A DNA stretch of 64,000 nucleotides from Hypholoma sublateritium FD-334 SS-4 (GCA_000827495.1 KN817522.1:1-64000), one strand, 5' to 3'. Shown: positions 45,941-58,299, numbered from the stretch's first letter. Numbers and translations: made by a program. Notes: generated by a model not told the origin, from the letters alone.

Positions 45941-46969
45941 CTAGTCCTTTCTCCTCCCAGATCGTGGGTGACAACTCGTATAGCTGCGGCGATGATACAC
46001 TAGGGGAAAAGTCCGTTCCGATTCTTCTTCTCCACTGGCGGCCGATTCATTGCGTGTAGTCGGCACCTTTTCTACCCGCATGACGCGTGCGATGAACAGC
46101 TCCGAGCTAACGCACCCAGCAGCCAGCTCCGGCTCCTTAACCTTTGCTCCGATGCCAGAGCCGAAGTAATCAAGGTCGTGCAGCGGTATTGGACCGCTGA
46201 CAAGTCTACACGATAGAGCACCAACAACGTCGTGCAATACCGGCAGGCCGTCCTTGCTCAGCGTATATTCCTGCTTTTCGGAATGTGATCCGGAGACGAA
46301 TGGCATGGGATAAAGGTCGGGGCGAGAGAATGTGATCGCAGTGGATGCCTGCGATGCAGAGAGAAGGTTTATCACCATATGAGACGAGTGAGACGACGCT
46401 GATTTGGTATGGGCTGAAGGGGGCAGAGATGGGGCCAGTGCAGACAGAGTGGTGGCCATGCGGGAAGGGACGCGAAGCGCGAACGCGACAAGTGGGTATG
46501 GATCCATGGCAATTGACGTAAATGACGACAGTGTTGCTCCATGGTATTTCGCGTCATTTTGGCCTGCAGTGGTCTCTGGAGCTTCAGGTTTCGATGAGCT
46601 GGCCGAAGATGTACAATCACCGGTGCTAGAGGAGCGCTGAGAGCTAGATCCCGCAGCCGCATGTCCAGGCATGAAGGACGTGACCACTGCCACTGGCTGG
46701 GCAGTGTTCCTCAGGATCAAACGCAAGTCATGCTTCAGTTCCCTGGACTGTATATGATCGATGTCCTGTCTTGATATCCGACTCGAATGTCCATGGTGTG
46801 GATGTGCGGCATGTGCCCTGGCTGTATGGACAAGCCTTTTCCATTGAGAGGTTCTGGACGACCCAAGAGATGTATGATGTGAAGCCCCACGTTCAAGGCA
46901 TGAGTACGAATTTGAGGCTAGGACTCGGGGCAGTGTGCGACATTGCTGGTGGACGATTGTGCCGGACAT
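45941..46969 (-). CDS. Flavin reductase-like domain protein, probably mitochondrial, 342 aa
   Basis: FMN-binding split-barrel protein, likely an NAD(P)H:flavin oxidoreductase or related. One exon. The first ~65 residues are basic and Ser/His-rich without acids (SSRTSQWKRLVHTARAHAAH), like a mitochondrial presequence. The domain starts at LRLILRNTAQPVAVVTS, a typical first strand, and continues with HGATLSSFTSIAMDPYPLV, then VPSRMATTLSAL and HMVINLLSASQ, which match the flavin-binding order. A Ser-rich insert (~108-140) interrupts the barrel between strands 1 and 2, unlike bacterial members. Partner enzyme unknown. Confidence 0.82.
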   Translation of the reverse strand: MSGTIVHQQCRTLPRVLASNSYSCLERGASHHTSLGSSRTSQWKRLVHTARAHAAHPHHGHSSRISRQDIDHIQSRELKHDLRLILRNTAQPVAVVTSFMPGHAAAGSSSQRSSSTGDCTSSASSSKPEAPETTAGQNDAKYHGATLSSFTSIAMDPYPLVAFALRVPSRMATTLSALAPSLPPSAHTKSASSHSSHMVINLLSASQASTAITFSRPDLYPMPFVSGSHSEKQEYTLSKDGLPVLHDVVGALSCRLVSGPIPLHDLDYFGSGIGAKVKEPELAAGCVSSELFIARVMRVEKVPTTRNESAASGEEESERTFPLVYHRRSYTSCHPRSGRRKD

Positions 46970-47659
46970 GGAAGCGGAACGCGCAGGAAGACTCGCGACT
47001 TCTTTCCAAGCCGCAGTGCCGGCAGCCGGTACTTAGTGTTTGGCGTATTACCTTTTATGGACAATAATTTCATGCTCCATTCAACTTGCATTCAACCTTG
47101 ACATACCCTTTCATGTTGAAACCTATCTCCTGCAGCGGAATTTTCTCCCCACAATCTTATTGGGGATCTAAGGATCCGCTGATAATCAAATCATCTTGAG
47201 AAAGAGATAAACTTTCCCCTCGAGCACGCTCGATTCTTTGTTGTCTTTCGCCCTATTTATCCGCAGGGCGGTTCTGTCTCCCTACACTTCCGAGAAATTG
47301 TCAGTACTTGACATTGTAAAGCAACTGTGTACAAACGATCGCATGTAGCCACGACGGACAATCATTTTGTCGGACGCGTCACGGTGGCATGTTGGAACTT
47401 TTGCAAGGACAAGGAAAATTAAAATGCACATTAAGCACCCATCCTCAATGAGCAACCTTAATGCCTTTCAGCATCTGCGAACAATGAATATGACAAATAA
47501 ATTTAGCTTTCCTGGCTTGCGCTTGGGAAGCGTCCAAGAAGCGTCAAGTCAAAGGCGTTGGCTTTTGATTGGCTACGGCTTGGCATAGCCACTCATTCAC
47601 GACCACGTGATGGCCTTGATATAAGACTGCCGCTTGGAAAAGGGGCGACCATCCCTTCC

Positions 47660-49450
47660 TCCTTCCTTCGTTCCTTGCCCACCTCCGCCGACACCTCACC
47701 GCCCTGTCTCTTACTCTCTCACTGGTCCTCCACTAACCACCTCACTTCATGGACCTCACGCTGCACACTCTGGCGACCACTGGGGGCTCTCTGTCGGATA
47801 AGCGCCCGTGCCACCAGCGTGCCACTCGGGCTGCGATCTTCAGTGTTGCACTGAGTCTCTCTGAGTCTGCCCTCTCGCCTTTTCTATTTTATCTCTCTGG
47901 GTCCGTGAGCTGATTGCCTCTGCGACTCTGTTGGTTGAGCCTGAGGGTACATTTCGTGAGTCACTTTCATCGTCCTGTGCCACACGTCTCTGACACTTCA
48001 TCTTCATAGTGCTGAGTCAACCTTGAGCGCGAGAATCATCTCATGAGAAACGTCTGAGTTGACCTGAGCATAAAATTTCTCTGAGTTGTCTGGAATGATG
48101 GAAGATATCCTCACCGTGCCCTTTTCAAGAATTCGTCTCGTATCTCGTCTTCAACGTGAGTGTTCGACCTTTGTCCGTTATCCCCGAACAGACTGTTCTG
48201 ACGGTTCTTTTAGCGGATATAAGTTATTGAGTATTCGGCTGTCAGCCACTCAGTTCGTGAGCTTTGCGCTTGAATGTCTGAATTTCAGTTGGTTTGGGCG
48301 GTTCTTCTGTATGTCAGCTCTCTCGTGCATCCCCATTACTTTCTAATCATGTAGCTATAGGCCCCCATACGTGTCAGTGAGCTTGAGCTACTTGAGGGCC
48401 ACCGTGTCAATGCACGGGTATACGGCTCTCACAACTTAAGATTGCCGCTGAGCATGAGTCATGAATTCGAAGACGGTGCTATGGTCACCGGGACGGATGT
48501 TCGAGTTTTCTGAGCCACTAAGCAGCGCCGGGCGTTCATCATGCTGTCTGAATCGATATGTTCATCCTTTTAGCGCGCATATACCGCATTTTCATGCTTG
48601 ATTTCTGAGGTTCCCGGTGAGTGACCTTACTTTCTAGTGTTTCTGAAAAGAACTAACTTATGTCTCCATTCTAGATTTGCGATTGAGTTTTTGACGTGTC
48701 TTCGAATGAGTTGAGATGTCAAGGCGATCAGCTTCAGCTATCCAGGATTCCTGCCCTACGAACACCCTCTAAGAAATAAGCGTGCTGAGTGGAGTGCTAT
48801 CATTTCTGATATCATTAATATCCGCAGAAGATCAACTTCAAAGCCCGTCGACAAAGCCACCGCTCTTGTTTCGTTGAGGGAAGAGTGTAGCTGTCCTTTT
48901 TTGACCCCGTGTTGCACCAGTGAAGACACGTTCTACCTTACAGCGGTCCCTAGGCTCATCTACTTCGCGGAACATGATATCTCTAGGCTGCCTTACTGGG
49001 TTTATTTCGATCTTGTCTTGCGGGGCCTTCTTTTGTCCTGATTTTTCTATTCTTGGTTCAGTTCGCGCTCTCACTTGGTTCTTGCATCGCGTTTGGGGCT
49101 TGGTCTTCTCCGCCTTCACTGTGCTATGAAGTGTAAGGTTTCGTATATGGCGCGCAATCGCGCTTGTATTTGTATTGTGCTGGAGACTGATATCGGTTTC
49201 CTTGTTGACTTCTGATTACCTTCTTTCCCTGCATCTCAGCGATACAAGCGTTTACTTCTCCCACTCATCATATCACTGATAAGTTCGGTTTTCTGTGGTA
49301 TTTATTGATGTGCTGACTCCTCAATCTCAGGGCCTTGCTCGGGGTGAGCGGCCCTGGTAAGCCCTCTTTCGCCTCTATGTTTGTATTGTTGCTAACATCC
49401 CTATATGCATATCTTTCCAGTGTTGTTTACCCCTGTCGGCGATCCGAATC
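47660..49450 (+). ncRNA. Candidate spliced non-coding transcript with at least five introns
   Basis: Five well-formed introns lie on the plus strand: 47956-48009, 48156-48213, 48309-48354, 48617-48674 and 49357-49420. Each starts GTGAGT, GTATGT or GTAAG, ends in AG, and has a CTGAC/CTAAC/CTAAT branch site. The exon 48010-48155 has stops in all three frames, and no long frame survives splicing. Upstream lie ATTGGCT (47568-) and CACGTGA (47604-) followed by a pyrimidine-rich stretch, as in local promoters. The exons are rich in CTGAG. It could be a long non-coding RNA or a snoRNA host; I found no convincing C/D or H/ACA RNA. The ends are guesses. Confidence 0.4.
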
Positions 49451-49750
49451 ATTCAAAATGTGAGCCTGTAGGCTATTATCAAGGCTCCTTTGTTTTTATT
49501 AGGCTGATTGCTTTCTTTTACTACTTGTCGAAAGCAAACGATTGAGTAATACATGCTTTGAAAACTACATTGCACAACTGTGTATCCATTTGGTCTCGAA
49601 AATGATACCAGATCAAAGGTCCACGAAACCCGCAAGGCAGCCAGGCTGTGTTGAATCCGCGCGTGGGCATTGCGCAGGCACTCGTATACGGCCCGGCATG
49701 CTCAAGAGTGCGCGACATTATCGATGCCGTCTGTTTGTTAGAACCCCCCT

Positions 49751-51061
49751 TTACTGGGTCAAATAGGCCTTGGCGGCACTCTCAACTTTGGAATCAACTT
49801 TGATCAATTCTTCAACAAGATCATCCTACAAGCGCGAAATTAAACCCAACGCAATGTGAACCATTTCCGAACATGGACTTACCCATAATATGTTCTGCGC
49901 TTTTTTCCCTTCCTCGCTAATGACATAGTCGCTTGGCTCTTGAACGGAGGCCAACGAAACGTAGGCGCCACGAAGGTTGCTGTACTTGTCGGCCTCAGCG
50001 AGGGCGGCCCAGACCAGTTGGCGGCTGCCCTGCTCGGCGGTGCGCGCGAGCGCCTTCTCCATGAGCCAGTCAATCCATGCGCGCAATCCGCGGAAGTTGC
50101 GGCGGAGGCCCGAATAGCAGTACCCCGGGTTGACGGCATTGACGATCAGGGGTTTACCGCTGAGCCGGTCACTTAGCGCCCGTGCGAAGAGGATGTTCAA
50201 AACTATGATACGGCGCGCATTAGCCGGTACACTTGCGCGAACAATTATGGGTGCTTACGCTTCGTATCTCCATACCGAGCGTTCAGGGCACTAAAAGGAG
50301 TACATCAGGAAAGTTGTCTGCTGGAGGCGATGAAGTCTGCGCACCCAGGAACGAAAGCGGGGGACTTTCCGAACGTCTCGAAGAAACTACCGCTTGTTAC
50401 CAGCGCGCTATCGAGCGTCGTCCAATAGTGGACCTCACTAGACACGATGACCATTCGCGGCGTTGTGTTATATTTTTCCGCAGTCTCTAACATCCTCGGG
50501 AGCAGACGCAGCGCGAGCAACGAGGTGGAGAGGTTGTTCACTTGTAAACTGAGAAAACAAGGTCAATAAACATTGTTTTCTGTGAAACTAACGGGGACTA
50601 ACGCAGGTTCCCAACCGTCGACTGTGGGCTCGAATTTCCCTTCTAGATTAGGTATAACGGCGGCATTTTCGACAAGGATATCTAAGCGCCCGCCTTCTTT
50701 GTCAAAGCGATCAGCGAACGCCGTGACAGAGGCGAAGTTCGCCAGGTCAAGAATCCACAGCTCTATGTTTTCGTTTCCGGTTTCCTTCTTTAGCTCTGTC
50801 CACGATATTTGTCAGTACTTTGCAAGTCCAAAATAAGACGGTCGACGCACTCTGAAGCGCTGCGTAGCCGCGCTGCTGGTCCCTGCACGCGATGATGACC
50901 TTCTCGGCGTTCATTCGCGCAAAATGCTTCGCGGTTTCGAAACCGATGCCAATATTAGCCCCGGTGACTAGAACCGTCTGTCCGGCCAGGTCCTTTTCAA
51001 TGACCGGGGGGACAGACACGGTTAGTTGCTCCCACATGAACTGGGGGATACTGACGCGCAT
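49751..51061 (-). CDS. Short-chain dehydrogenase/reductase, retinol dehydrogenase-like, 344 aa
   Basis: NAD(P)-dependent oxidoreductase of the classical SDR family (RDH/WWOX-like group); substrate unknown. Exons 51061-50851, 50795-50603, 50548-50345, 50290-50259 (32 nt), 50202-49883 and 49825-49751 give 345 codons. The cofactor motif is TGANIGIG (33-40), and WILDLANFASV is the usual DLA block. The NNAG motif is altered to ENAA. The catalytic pair is YGDTK (Y209, K213), preceded by VIVSSEVH, and NPGYCYSGL follows. An in-frame start at 51118 would add 19 residues; I chose 51061 because alignment with the family starts there. Head-to-head with COQ3. Confidence 0.85.
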
Positions 51062-51340
51062 GATACGCTCGTGTGGGCGGTTAAAGTGTTGGTGAGGTGG
51101 TTCGCTGGAACGCTCCAAGTGGTTATTTATGGTATTCGTGAAGCGTTCGTCATTGCCCGGCAGACTATACTTGGACTATACAGTCTTACTTGAGTATTAC
51201 CATTCAGTATTACTAGAGAGCTATTGGTATTCCCAGTGCGCTTGCGTGTGTTCCGTCCGGCATACGGCATAGACGATGCCGTTGTCCTTCGGCGGGCCGA
51301 TCGAAGCCTGTGTGCCGGGACCTAAACTCTCCTCCAAACA
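51062..51340. promoter_or_regulatory. Bidirectional promoter between SDR and COQ3
   Basis: 279 bp between the two start codons. It contains A/T-rich sequence near 51125-51225. No motif is clear enough to name a factor. Confidence 0.4.
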
Positions 51341-52398
51341 ATGTCGTCCACCCTCCTCGCGACAATCCCGCGCAGGGTCTGCCTCTCCACCGCATGCCGG
51401 TACCGCCTTCTGCACACAGGCTCGCAAACAAGTACCGCCGCCGGGTTCCCTAGCTCCGTAAACAGCGACGAGATAGCGCACTTCTCCAAGCTGTCGTCCG
51501 AATGGTGGGACGAGCGTGGCGAATTCGCTTTTCTGCATAAGATGAATCCCGTGCGGATGCAGTTTATCCGGGACAAGCTGGTTGAGGTCGCTCAAGACGC
51601 GGATCCGGACTTAGAGACGGACGGGTCGGATATTCTGAGAGGGCTGGATGTGCTCGACGTGGGTTCAGGCGGCGGCTTGCTCTCAGAGGTACGCCACCGA
51701 ACAACGCGTTTAACAGCACCAATATCTATGTTGGCAGAGCCTAGCCCGTATGGGCGCTAATACACTGGGTATTGACGCGTCGGAGTCTAACACTGCGATA
51801 TCGTCGCTGCACGCCGCCGCAGATCCAAAGCTGGCATCCTTGTCATATCTAAATGCACCAGCCGAAACGCTGCTCACACATTCGAAACAGTACGACGTGG
51901 TATGCTCAATGGAAGTGCTCGAGCATGTTGATAATCCTGCTGCATTTCTCTCAACATGTGCCCAGCTCGTCAAGGTATGCATCTAACCGTTGCTGGACTG
52001 TGATTTACTGATTTTTCACATTCCAGCCGGGAGGACATCTATTTCTGTCTACGATAGCACGTACGCCTCTCGCATATGCACTGACCATTTTCATGGCGGA
52101 GGACGTCCTGCGCCAAGTGACGACCGGCACGCACACGTATTCCAAGTTCATAAAGCCTTCGGAACTCGTGCAATTCTTCCGCGACTACCGCTCTCCGCTT
52201 CTGGCAGAGGCACCAACAGAGCTTTCGCGGCCTTGGATAACAACGCCTGCATCAAGCAGCTATCTGCCTCGCATGGAGGCGGAGCTGCGCGGACTCATCT
52301 ACAACCCCCTCCAGGCGCGCTGGCATTTAGCCCCCCGCAACGCGTGGGGCGCACTGGAGTGCAACTACCTCTTCTGGGTCCGCAAACCCAAAGATTGA
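51341..52398 (+). CDS. COQ3: Ubiquinone biosynthesis O-methyltransferase, mitochondrial
   Basis: SAM-dependent enzyme that performs both O-methylations of coenzyme Q synthesis in the mitochondrial CoQ synthome. Exons 51341-51688, 51738-51974 and 52027-52398 give 318 residues. The first ~35 residues (Arg/Ser/Thr-rich, few acids) look like a presequence. The UbiG hallmark FSKLSSEWWDERGEFAFLHKMNPVR is present as consecutive blocks. Motif I is VLDVGSGGG (104-112), followed by LGIDASESN and the post-I EVLEHV block. FIKPSELVQFF and the C-terminal YNPL...NYLFWVRKP complete the family pattern. Head-to-head with an SDR. Confidence 0.95.
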
Positions 52399-52525
52399 GC
52401 CGCTACTTACAGTGTAGTACCAACCAAAAGTGATTAACCCAAAAAATTAATATTATGCAGATAAGCAAGCAGACAGGCCTTTTCCGCCTAAGAACACACT
52501 AAATATAACATAGACAAAATCCTGA

Positions 52526-55500
52526 TCAGTGCTTCGCCTTCTTGCTGTTACCGCCACGCCTTGTTTTCTTCTCTTTCCCCCCGCCGGTCGACGGTGTCTC
52601 CGCCTTCCTCTTCTGCCCCGCGACGGCTGTCGACTTGACGCTGACCACCGTCGACTTGCTTGCATTGCTGACCTGCGCCTCCGCAAGGCTCCAGTCCTGC
52701 TGTGTATCAGTAATGGCATATCTATATCGCAAGCCTGTCAACACTATTCATACACGACACCACAAGGGGGTGAGGCAAAAAACTCACTTTGTCAGGTCGA
52801 GCGAGCCCAGCATCTCCTTCTGTCTCTCCCGCATGGCAGAGGTCACCTCATTGCCGGCCTGGTCGAGCTCGGCCTCCATGCTCGCCGCGATGTTGTCGCC
52901 GCCGACGGCAAGGCTGGCCGCGCCCTCGAGCTGCAGCGGCGTCGTGGTATTCCGCATCTCGGGGAGCTCCGCACTGATGCTCGCCTTGCGGATGTCGATG
53001 AGCCGCTTGCTAATCTTGCGAATGAGCTTCGCAAACAGCGCAAGCGCCTGCGAGACGGGCAGACTGAGCTCGGTCTGCACATTATAAGGGCGGCGCGTTA
53101 GCTATGCAATACACACAGGATGCATACGATGGGAGCGTACCTCGAGGTCTTCCAGCGTCTTCCGTTGCAGGCCGATTGCGAGCAGAATACTGCTTTGCAC
53201 GGCAGTCAGTCGCACGGGTCCCTCAGCTGCCTGCGCGTCGGCGCTGCTAGCCAGGGCGCCCAGACGCTTCTGGAAATAGAGGTTGGCGACCGTCGGCATC
53301 AGGTCGAGGATGACGTGGTAGTCCAGCATGTTGTTTGCGTATGACTCAAGACGCTTGAGATCGAAGGGTGTCATCACCACTCCCAGTTCCGGAGCGTTCA
53401 AAACTTTGACCGGAAGCATCAGTAATGTGGAAGCAATGTATGCAAGTGGAATGCGTACCATTTCCTTCTGTGTCGTCCTTGATGCCGGCGTTCGCAGCCT
53501 CGAGGATGCTGAGGGCCGTGACACTCCCGAACTCGCGGAATTTATAAGATAGAAGAGTCAAGAATCGGCGGCGGAAATCTGCACACAATCATGAGCAAGG
53601 ACGTGCGATATTGGGACAATTGCATACCCTTTGCGAACTCATTGAGCCATCCCATCTCACTCTCAACTGAACTGTTGAGGCCGCGAACCATCACACATGT
53701 GTGTTCGCCAGTAAGCTCGCTCGTCGTCTGCCGCACGTAAAGGGGAACATATCCGGCACGCTTCCAGAAGCTAGTTGGGGCTATGGTTACTGTATGCACA
53801 TGTAAAATGGGAAGCAACACATACCGGAGCAGCTGAGGTGTCAGGCCATACGAGACACCTAGGTAATCCAGGTTTTCGGGTTTGCGCTCTGTGAGGCGTT
53901 GAAGGAGGGGGGGCATGGCGGTGGGTGCGCGAACGGTGGGAACTTCCGAGAGGAGATCGGTATCCTACAAAATCAAATCAGAACCAGTAAAATATTCGTT
54001 GGCGAATGTCAAACATACCGGTTCAATAGCACTCGGGTCAGGGTATTGCGCTTCGGGCTTCGTGGACTCATCAAGGTTGAAATATTCGCCGCTGTAGAAA
54101 GAGTTGAGGGCCTGAAGCGCTCTTGAACCATATCCCATCTAAGAAACATGTGTTCAGTAAGCAGCATATAGACATGTAAACGAAACTAACATTAGCGTAG
54201 TCCGGATGCGACGCAATTCTGACGACTCGCGCGCCGCTCAGCTTCGCAAACCCAGACTCCTGGAATTGCTGTGAGATGAGCCACGGGATCATGTCGCCGC
54301 CCGCACGCATACCGCGCCCGAGGCTGTCCATGATCGCCTCCTTACTAATCTGGCCCTCCAGCGCAACCTGGAGCACGACAAGCGGCTCGGGGAGGTGCGC
54401 CTCATCATCCTTGATGGGGGGTAGCAGTACAAACAGGTGGTGCGCGGGCGCATCGGACAGGAGCTGCAGGTCATTCGGCTGGTTCTTGTAGTGCGACGCG
54501 ACGTACAGCGCCATCATGCGCTGCAGGAACACCTCCGACGCGGGATGGTAGCTGAACAGCGTGTCGCGCGAGACGTAGAACAGCTCGCAGGTCGATGGGT
54601 GCGGGCAGCCCTGCGCGTTCGCGCGCGGCAGGATTGTCGCGTCGAGGCACAGTAGGCCATTGAGCCACTTCTCGACCTGGTCGCCGGACGAGTAACGGAT
54701 AGGCGTCTCGAGCTTGATCTCGCGCAGCGTGCGCGTTTTGGGGGCGGCTTTGACTGTTGGCTTTTTGCTGGTGGAGCCGGTGGTGGTGGTGATGGCTTCC
54801 TCCTTTTCGGTGTTGTTGACGTCCTTCGTCAGTGATGGACGTGTGCTTTCGCGGAGTTGTTGGATGAGTTTGAGGGAAAGAGAGCGACCGGTGCCTTCAT
54901 ATCCATTGATTGTCGAAGCCAGGAAGACGAGATATGGTCCCATAAGGTTGCGGACGAGAGGAAGAGGAATAGCGGCTGCTTCGTCGATAATGACTAACTC
55001 CGCTTGACCAAGAACATGAGCGTCCTGAGGTTGAATGTACTGCAAAACCGCGTGAGCAGAAGAAATTTGGGATTGGAGAAAACACATTTACCTGGACAGT
55101 CTGGCGATGATCTCTGAAAAGGTTAACTCTGACAACCGATTTACCCGATTCCTCCTTGTTCTCTCCCACATTTTGAGCGACGGCAATGTCGTAGTCCAGA
55201 TGTTCCTCGTATCCAAGAGCATCCAGTCCCTTGAACACAAACTCGAACAGAGTTTTCAAGTTCTCGGGGCTTGGACTCGTAACGAAGATGTTGGCATAAC
55301 CGTGAGCCAGGGCAGCTGCGATCGCCAGACCAAGGGCCGCGCTCTTACCTCGCCCGCGGGCAGCAGTAAGTGTAACAGTAGACGACAGAGTCTTCTCGGC
55401 TATGGCATCGATGAATGTGAGGATGGCCTGTGCTTGGTCGATAGTTTTAGCAAGCTTGACGAGATCCCCGGCGGGTTTGACGTCCTCCAGAGATTCTCTG

Positions 55501-56377
55501 AGCTCGCGCAGCTGATAATCGGCAGGGTCCGTCTCTTTTCCTTTCCCGGGTGTATCTTCGATGGGCTTGATGTCCTTTCCACGAGAGATAGGCAAAACGT
55601 TTAGCTCATCGTCCAATACGAGACAGTCGGGACAAGAACCGAGAGATAGGATGAATCGTTCGTTGAACCGAGCCACTACTGAATCATGAGATGATGTTCG
55701 ATAGCGCGAATGCACATCCTACAGAAGATTTCAGCGTCATAGAACGCAGATAGGACGTAGTGCTCACCATGGTCATGGTATATAGCTGCTTCAATGAAGT
55801 CATCGTCTTCAACAATAGCACCACCAATCCACCACCCTCTACCGTTTCAATCGTTCGGGCCAGGAGATTAGGTGTAATGGCCTCAAAGTCCTGCAACACA
55901 AGCATGCCATACGTGCTTCCAAGAATTTTATGAGATTCCTTGTAGTAACTGGAGACGACAAAAGTCAGACGCGGGAAACCAGATGAAAAGTCGCTACGCA
56001 CGTATAACGGATATCCGTAACAGTAACGAAAATCTCGAAGGGATCTTGCTCGTTGGCTTCCCGCACGCCTCTCTTAACGTCCCTCTTGATCTTTGCCTCC
56101 CGTTTCTTACGATGACTAGTAAACCCGAGTTCCTTCTTGTAGCACCATAGGACAGATGGCCTTGCGGACACGCGAGCCTGCGAGAGGAGGAAATGGAGAT
56201 TGACGATCTACGATAATTATTCCCGAATTGTATCAACAAGTAAATATATTTCAGGAATAGCGAGATACCCACCTGGTCGCGAGCTTTATCGCCAACGAGC
56301 ACTATGAACGAACGATGAGTTTGCTTGACATTATTGTTGATAAGGATGGGAATCCGCGGGTCGAGTTGTTTTCGCAT
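52526..56377 (-). CDS. KRE33: RNA cytidine acetyltransferase (Kre33/NAT10), nucleolar
   Basis: Forms N4-acetylcytidine on 18S rRNA and tRNA and is needed for small-subunit assembly. At least twelve introns split a protein of roughly 1,050-1,080 residues. Domain order is canonical: N-terminal DUF1726-like region (RKQLDPRIPILINNNV, then SARPSVLWCYKKELGFTSH and DPFEIFV), RecA-like helicase with Walker A TAARGRGKSAALG and Walker B LVIIDEAAAIPLPLV, GNAT acetyltransferase (SGARVVRIASHPDYANMGYG), tRNA-binding domain (VVMTPFDLKRLESYANNMLDYH), and a Lys-rich nucleolar tail (GGGKEKKTRRGGNSKKAKH). All the joins I checked stay in frame, so it appears intact. The start at 56377 matches the family N-terminus. 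Confidence 0.95.
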
Positions 56378-56894
56378 TCAAATGAATTTATTTTGAGGGG
56401 AAACGAAGGCCTTTGGGGAATATATTATGCCGCGACGACGTTAGCTGCTGAAATGACGAATGGCAAATTTCTGATCGAAATTCCCACGCTTTATTTATAG
56501 GAGTGACCGTCAAATCATTCATCGCAGGCCCTCTGTCAAGTTAACTTTCAACTACAAATCCCCACAGCCCCCTCGACTCAAATTTTCCGCGAAATACAAA
56601 GCATTGATCCAGAAAATCTCGACTCTAACTTCAATTTCCGACGTGATCTCTCCACACCTATGAGGCGAACCATTCAGCCGGTCTGTCAATGCTCGCGCTC
56701 AGCGCTCATCGGCATCTAGTGTAGGAAAATGTCCACCGAAATATTATTACAGAATCAAGTTTACAGAATCAAGGAAAACAAGACGAAGAAAATACAGCAA
56801 CAATAATAAGTATTACACACCGACCCCCAACCTCCTAATAGAACAGATTCCCGTCTATCTGGTTGTGCTCCGTCGCATCAGACGTTCAGCTCAA
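56378..56894. other. Intergenic upstream of KRE33
   Basis: Promoter of KRE33 and A/T-rich spacer. No gene seen. Confidence 0.5.
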
Positions 56895-57830
56895 GTGATT
56901 CTGCTGGCTCCAACTGTTCCCATAGGAGTCAAATTCTGAGATATTGGATGTGTTGAATGTCTGGATCGTGGCGGTTTGTACGTCTCTGAAGTTCCAGAGA
57001 ATCTTTGAGTTTGACGCCATTGACTCTCCTGGTACTCCAGCCTCTTCCTCTCTTCCGACATTTCGAACCTCTGCAGACTGGAAATCTGGAAACCCTGGTC
57101 GTTCCGAAAATCAACTTGGAGAGTTTGCATGTCTTGAACCTGTTTGTGCTCTTGCCACTCCTCTTTGCGAGCCACCTGTGAGTCATGTTGGTCGTTCTTC
57201 GAGCTGAGCCACATTTGTCGCTGTTCAAAGGTGAGGGTTGCCTGTGATCGGAATTCTTGGCCCTTCTCTTCTCGGCGGACCTGACCACTCTGGGAAATAA
57301 ATGCTGCCTTCCCATCGTTGGCCTCGCCATAGGATTGAAAGCCTCGTATCTCCCATCCCGCATCTGCTCTGTCAGGCTCGGCTTGAATGCTGTCCGACTG
57401 CGCATTCCAATTGTAACCAATTTGTCATCTCCCGCGACTTTGCTGTTCGTCATGCATGTCTTGATATTCTTGAAGATTCGGGGCAGTAATTTGACTTCCT
57501 CGGGCCGACAACACATCCATATCCTGAAACCTCTCCTGCTTTTCGCTCTCTACTAGACTGAGCCCTGTCCTGGTATTCTCGTTTTCCATATCATGATCGT
57601 CTTCCGCTAACGTTGTGGAAACAGGATCGATTGCAATTTTGATTTCCCGCAGAAAAGTGAATGTTATTTGCTTTGTTTTCGATTCGACTATTTGAGTGGT
57701 GATGTTTGCCTGCTAATATTGTGTCTCTTTCAAGTCTGCTGTCCTCTGTGGATGTGTAACGACCTCAACTTGTTTAACGAGTTTCGCTATCTTTGCTTCA
57801 TACATTAAAAGCTTGGATGACCAATCACCA
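56895..57830 (-). pseudogene. Decayed coiled-coil ORF with two in-frame stops
   Basis: Reading leftward from ~57830, one frame continues for ~310 codons with coiled-coil-like Gln/Glu/Lys composition (KLLMYEAKIAKLVKQVEVV, KQITFTFLREIKIAID, ARKEEWQEHKQVQDMQTL, RFEMSEERKRLEYQESQW). It is broken by TAG near 57714 and TGA near 57436. Neither is flanked by obvious splice sites that would remove it. An upstream frame (57825-58022) may be its 5' exon. I do not recognise the family. Alternatively the stops fall in introns I failed to see. Confidence 0.35.
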
Positions 57831-58299
57831 ATGGTATAATCTCCAGAGAAGACCCTCACCTTCTATGACCTCTGTTGATACTCGGTGGTGGAGCTCAATC
57901 GTACATGGAAGTACGAAGGGTGTGTCGGTAACGCTGGGCTTGTATTGCTTCCGAATCCTGGACAACCCAAACGCCTCGCGATCGTCAACCTGACGGGTAT
58001 CTTCTAAAGGCCCCTGGGTCATGGTGTAGCCAAGCTTGCGAGACTAGAGCTCGAGGAGATGGGAGGCAACACCACGAGCGATAGGATCCGGGTATGTACG
58101 ATTTCCTGGGAGCCAGAGAAAAAGCATCATGTTCTCATCATGCAACTTGTGGATGTCCGATGTCGTGTCGACCTGGTTGCTGGCCTCGGTGCTCTAAACC
58201 CAGCGCTATATATGGCTGTAAGGGACCACTCTTACAGCACCTGCCGTAGACCTAGCTGCTCTAGTAATGCTTGTGTCAAAGCTGGTTGCGCTTGCGCAG
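57831..58299. other. Intergenic or decayed sequence
   Basis: Contains only short frames; may include a 5' exon of the decayed coiled-coil gene on the minus strand and the left breakpoint of the inferred inversion. Confidence 0.3.

Noticed and set aside
48086..48346. 86-codon plus-strand frame in the non-coding locus
   Set aside because: It runs straight through the well-formed intron 48156-48213 and its flanking exons are closed in all frames.
48838..49119. 93-codon minus-strand hydrophilic frame inside the non-coding locus
   Set aside because: No family motif, no splice partner, and it is antisense to the plus-strand intron series. Probably chance.
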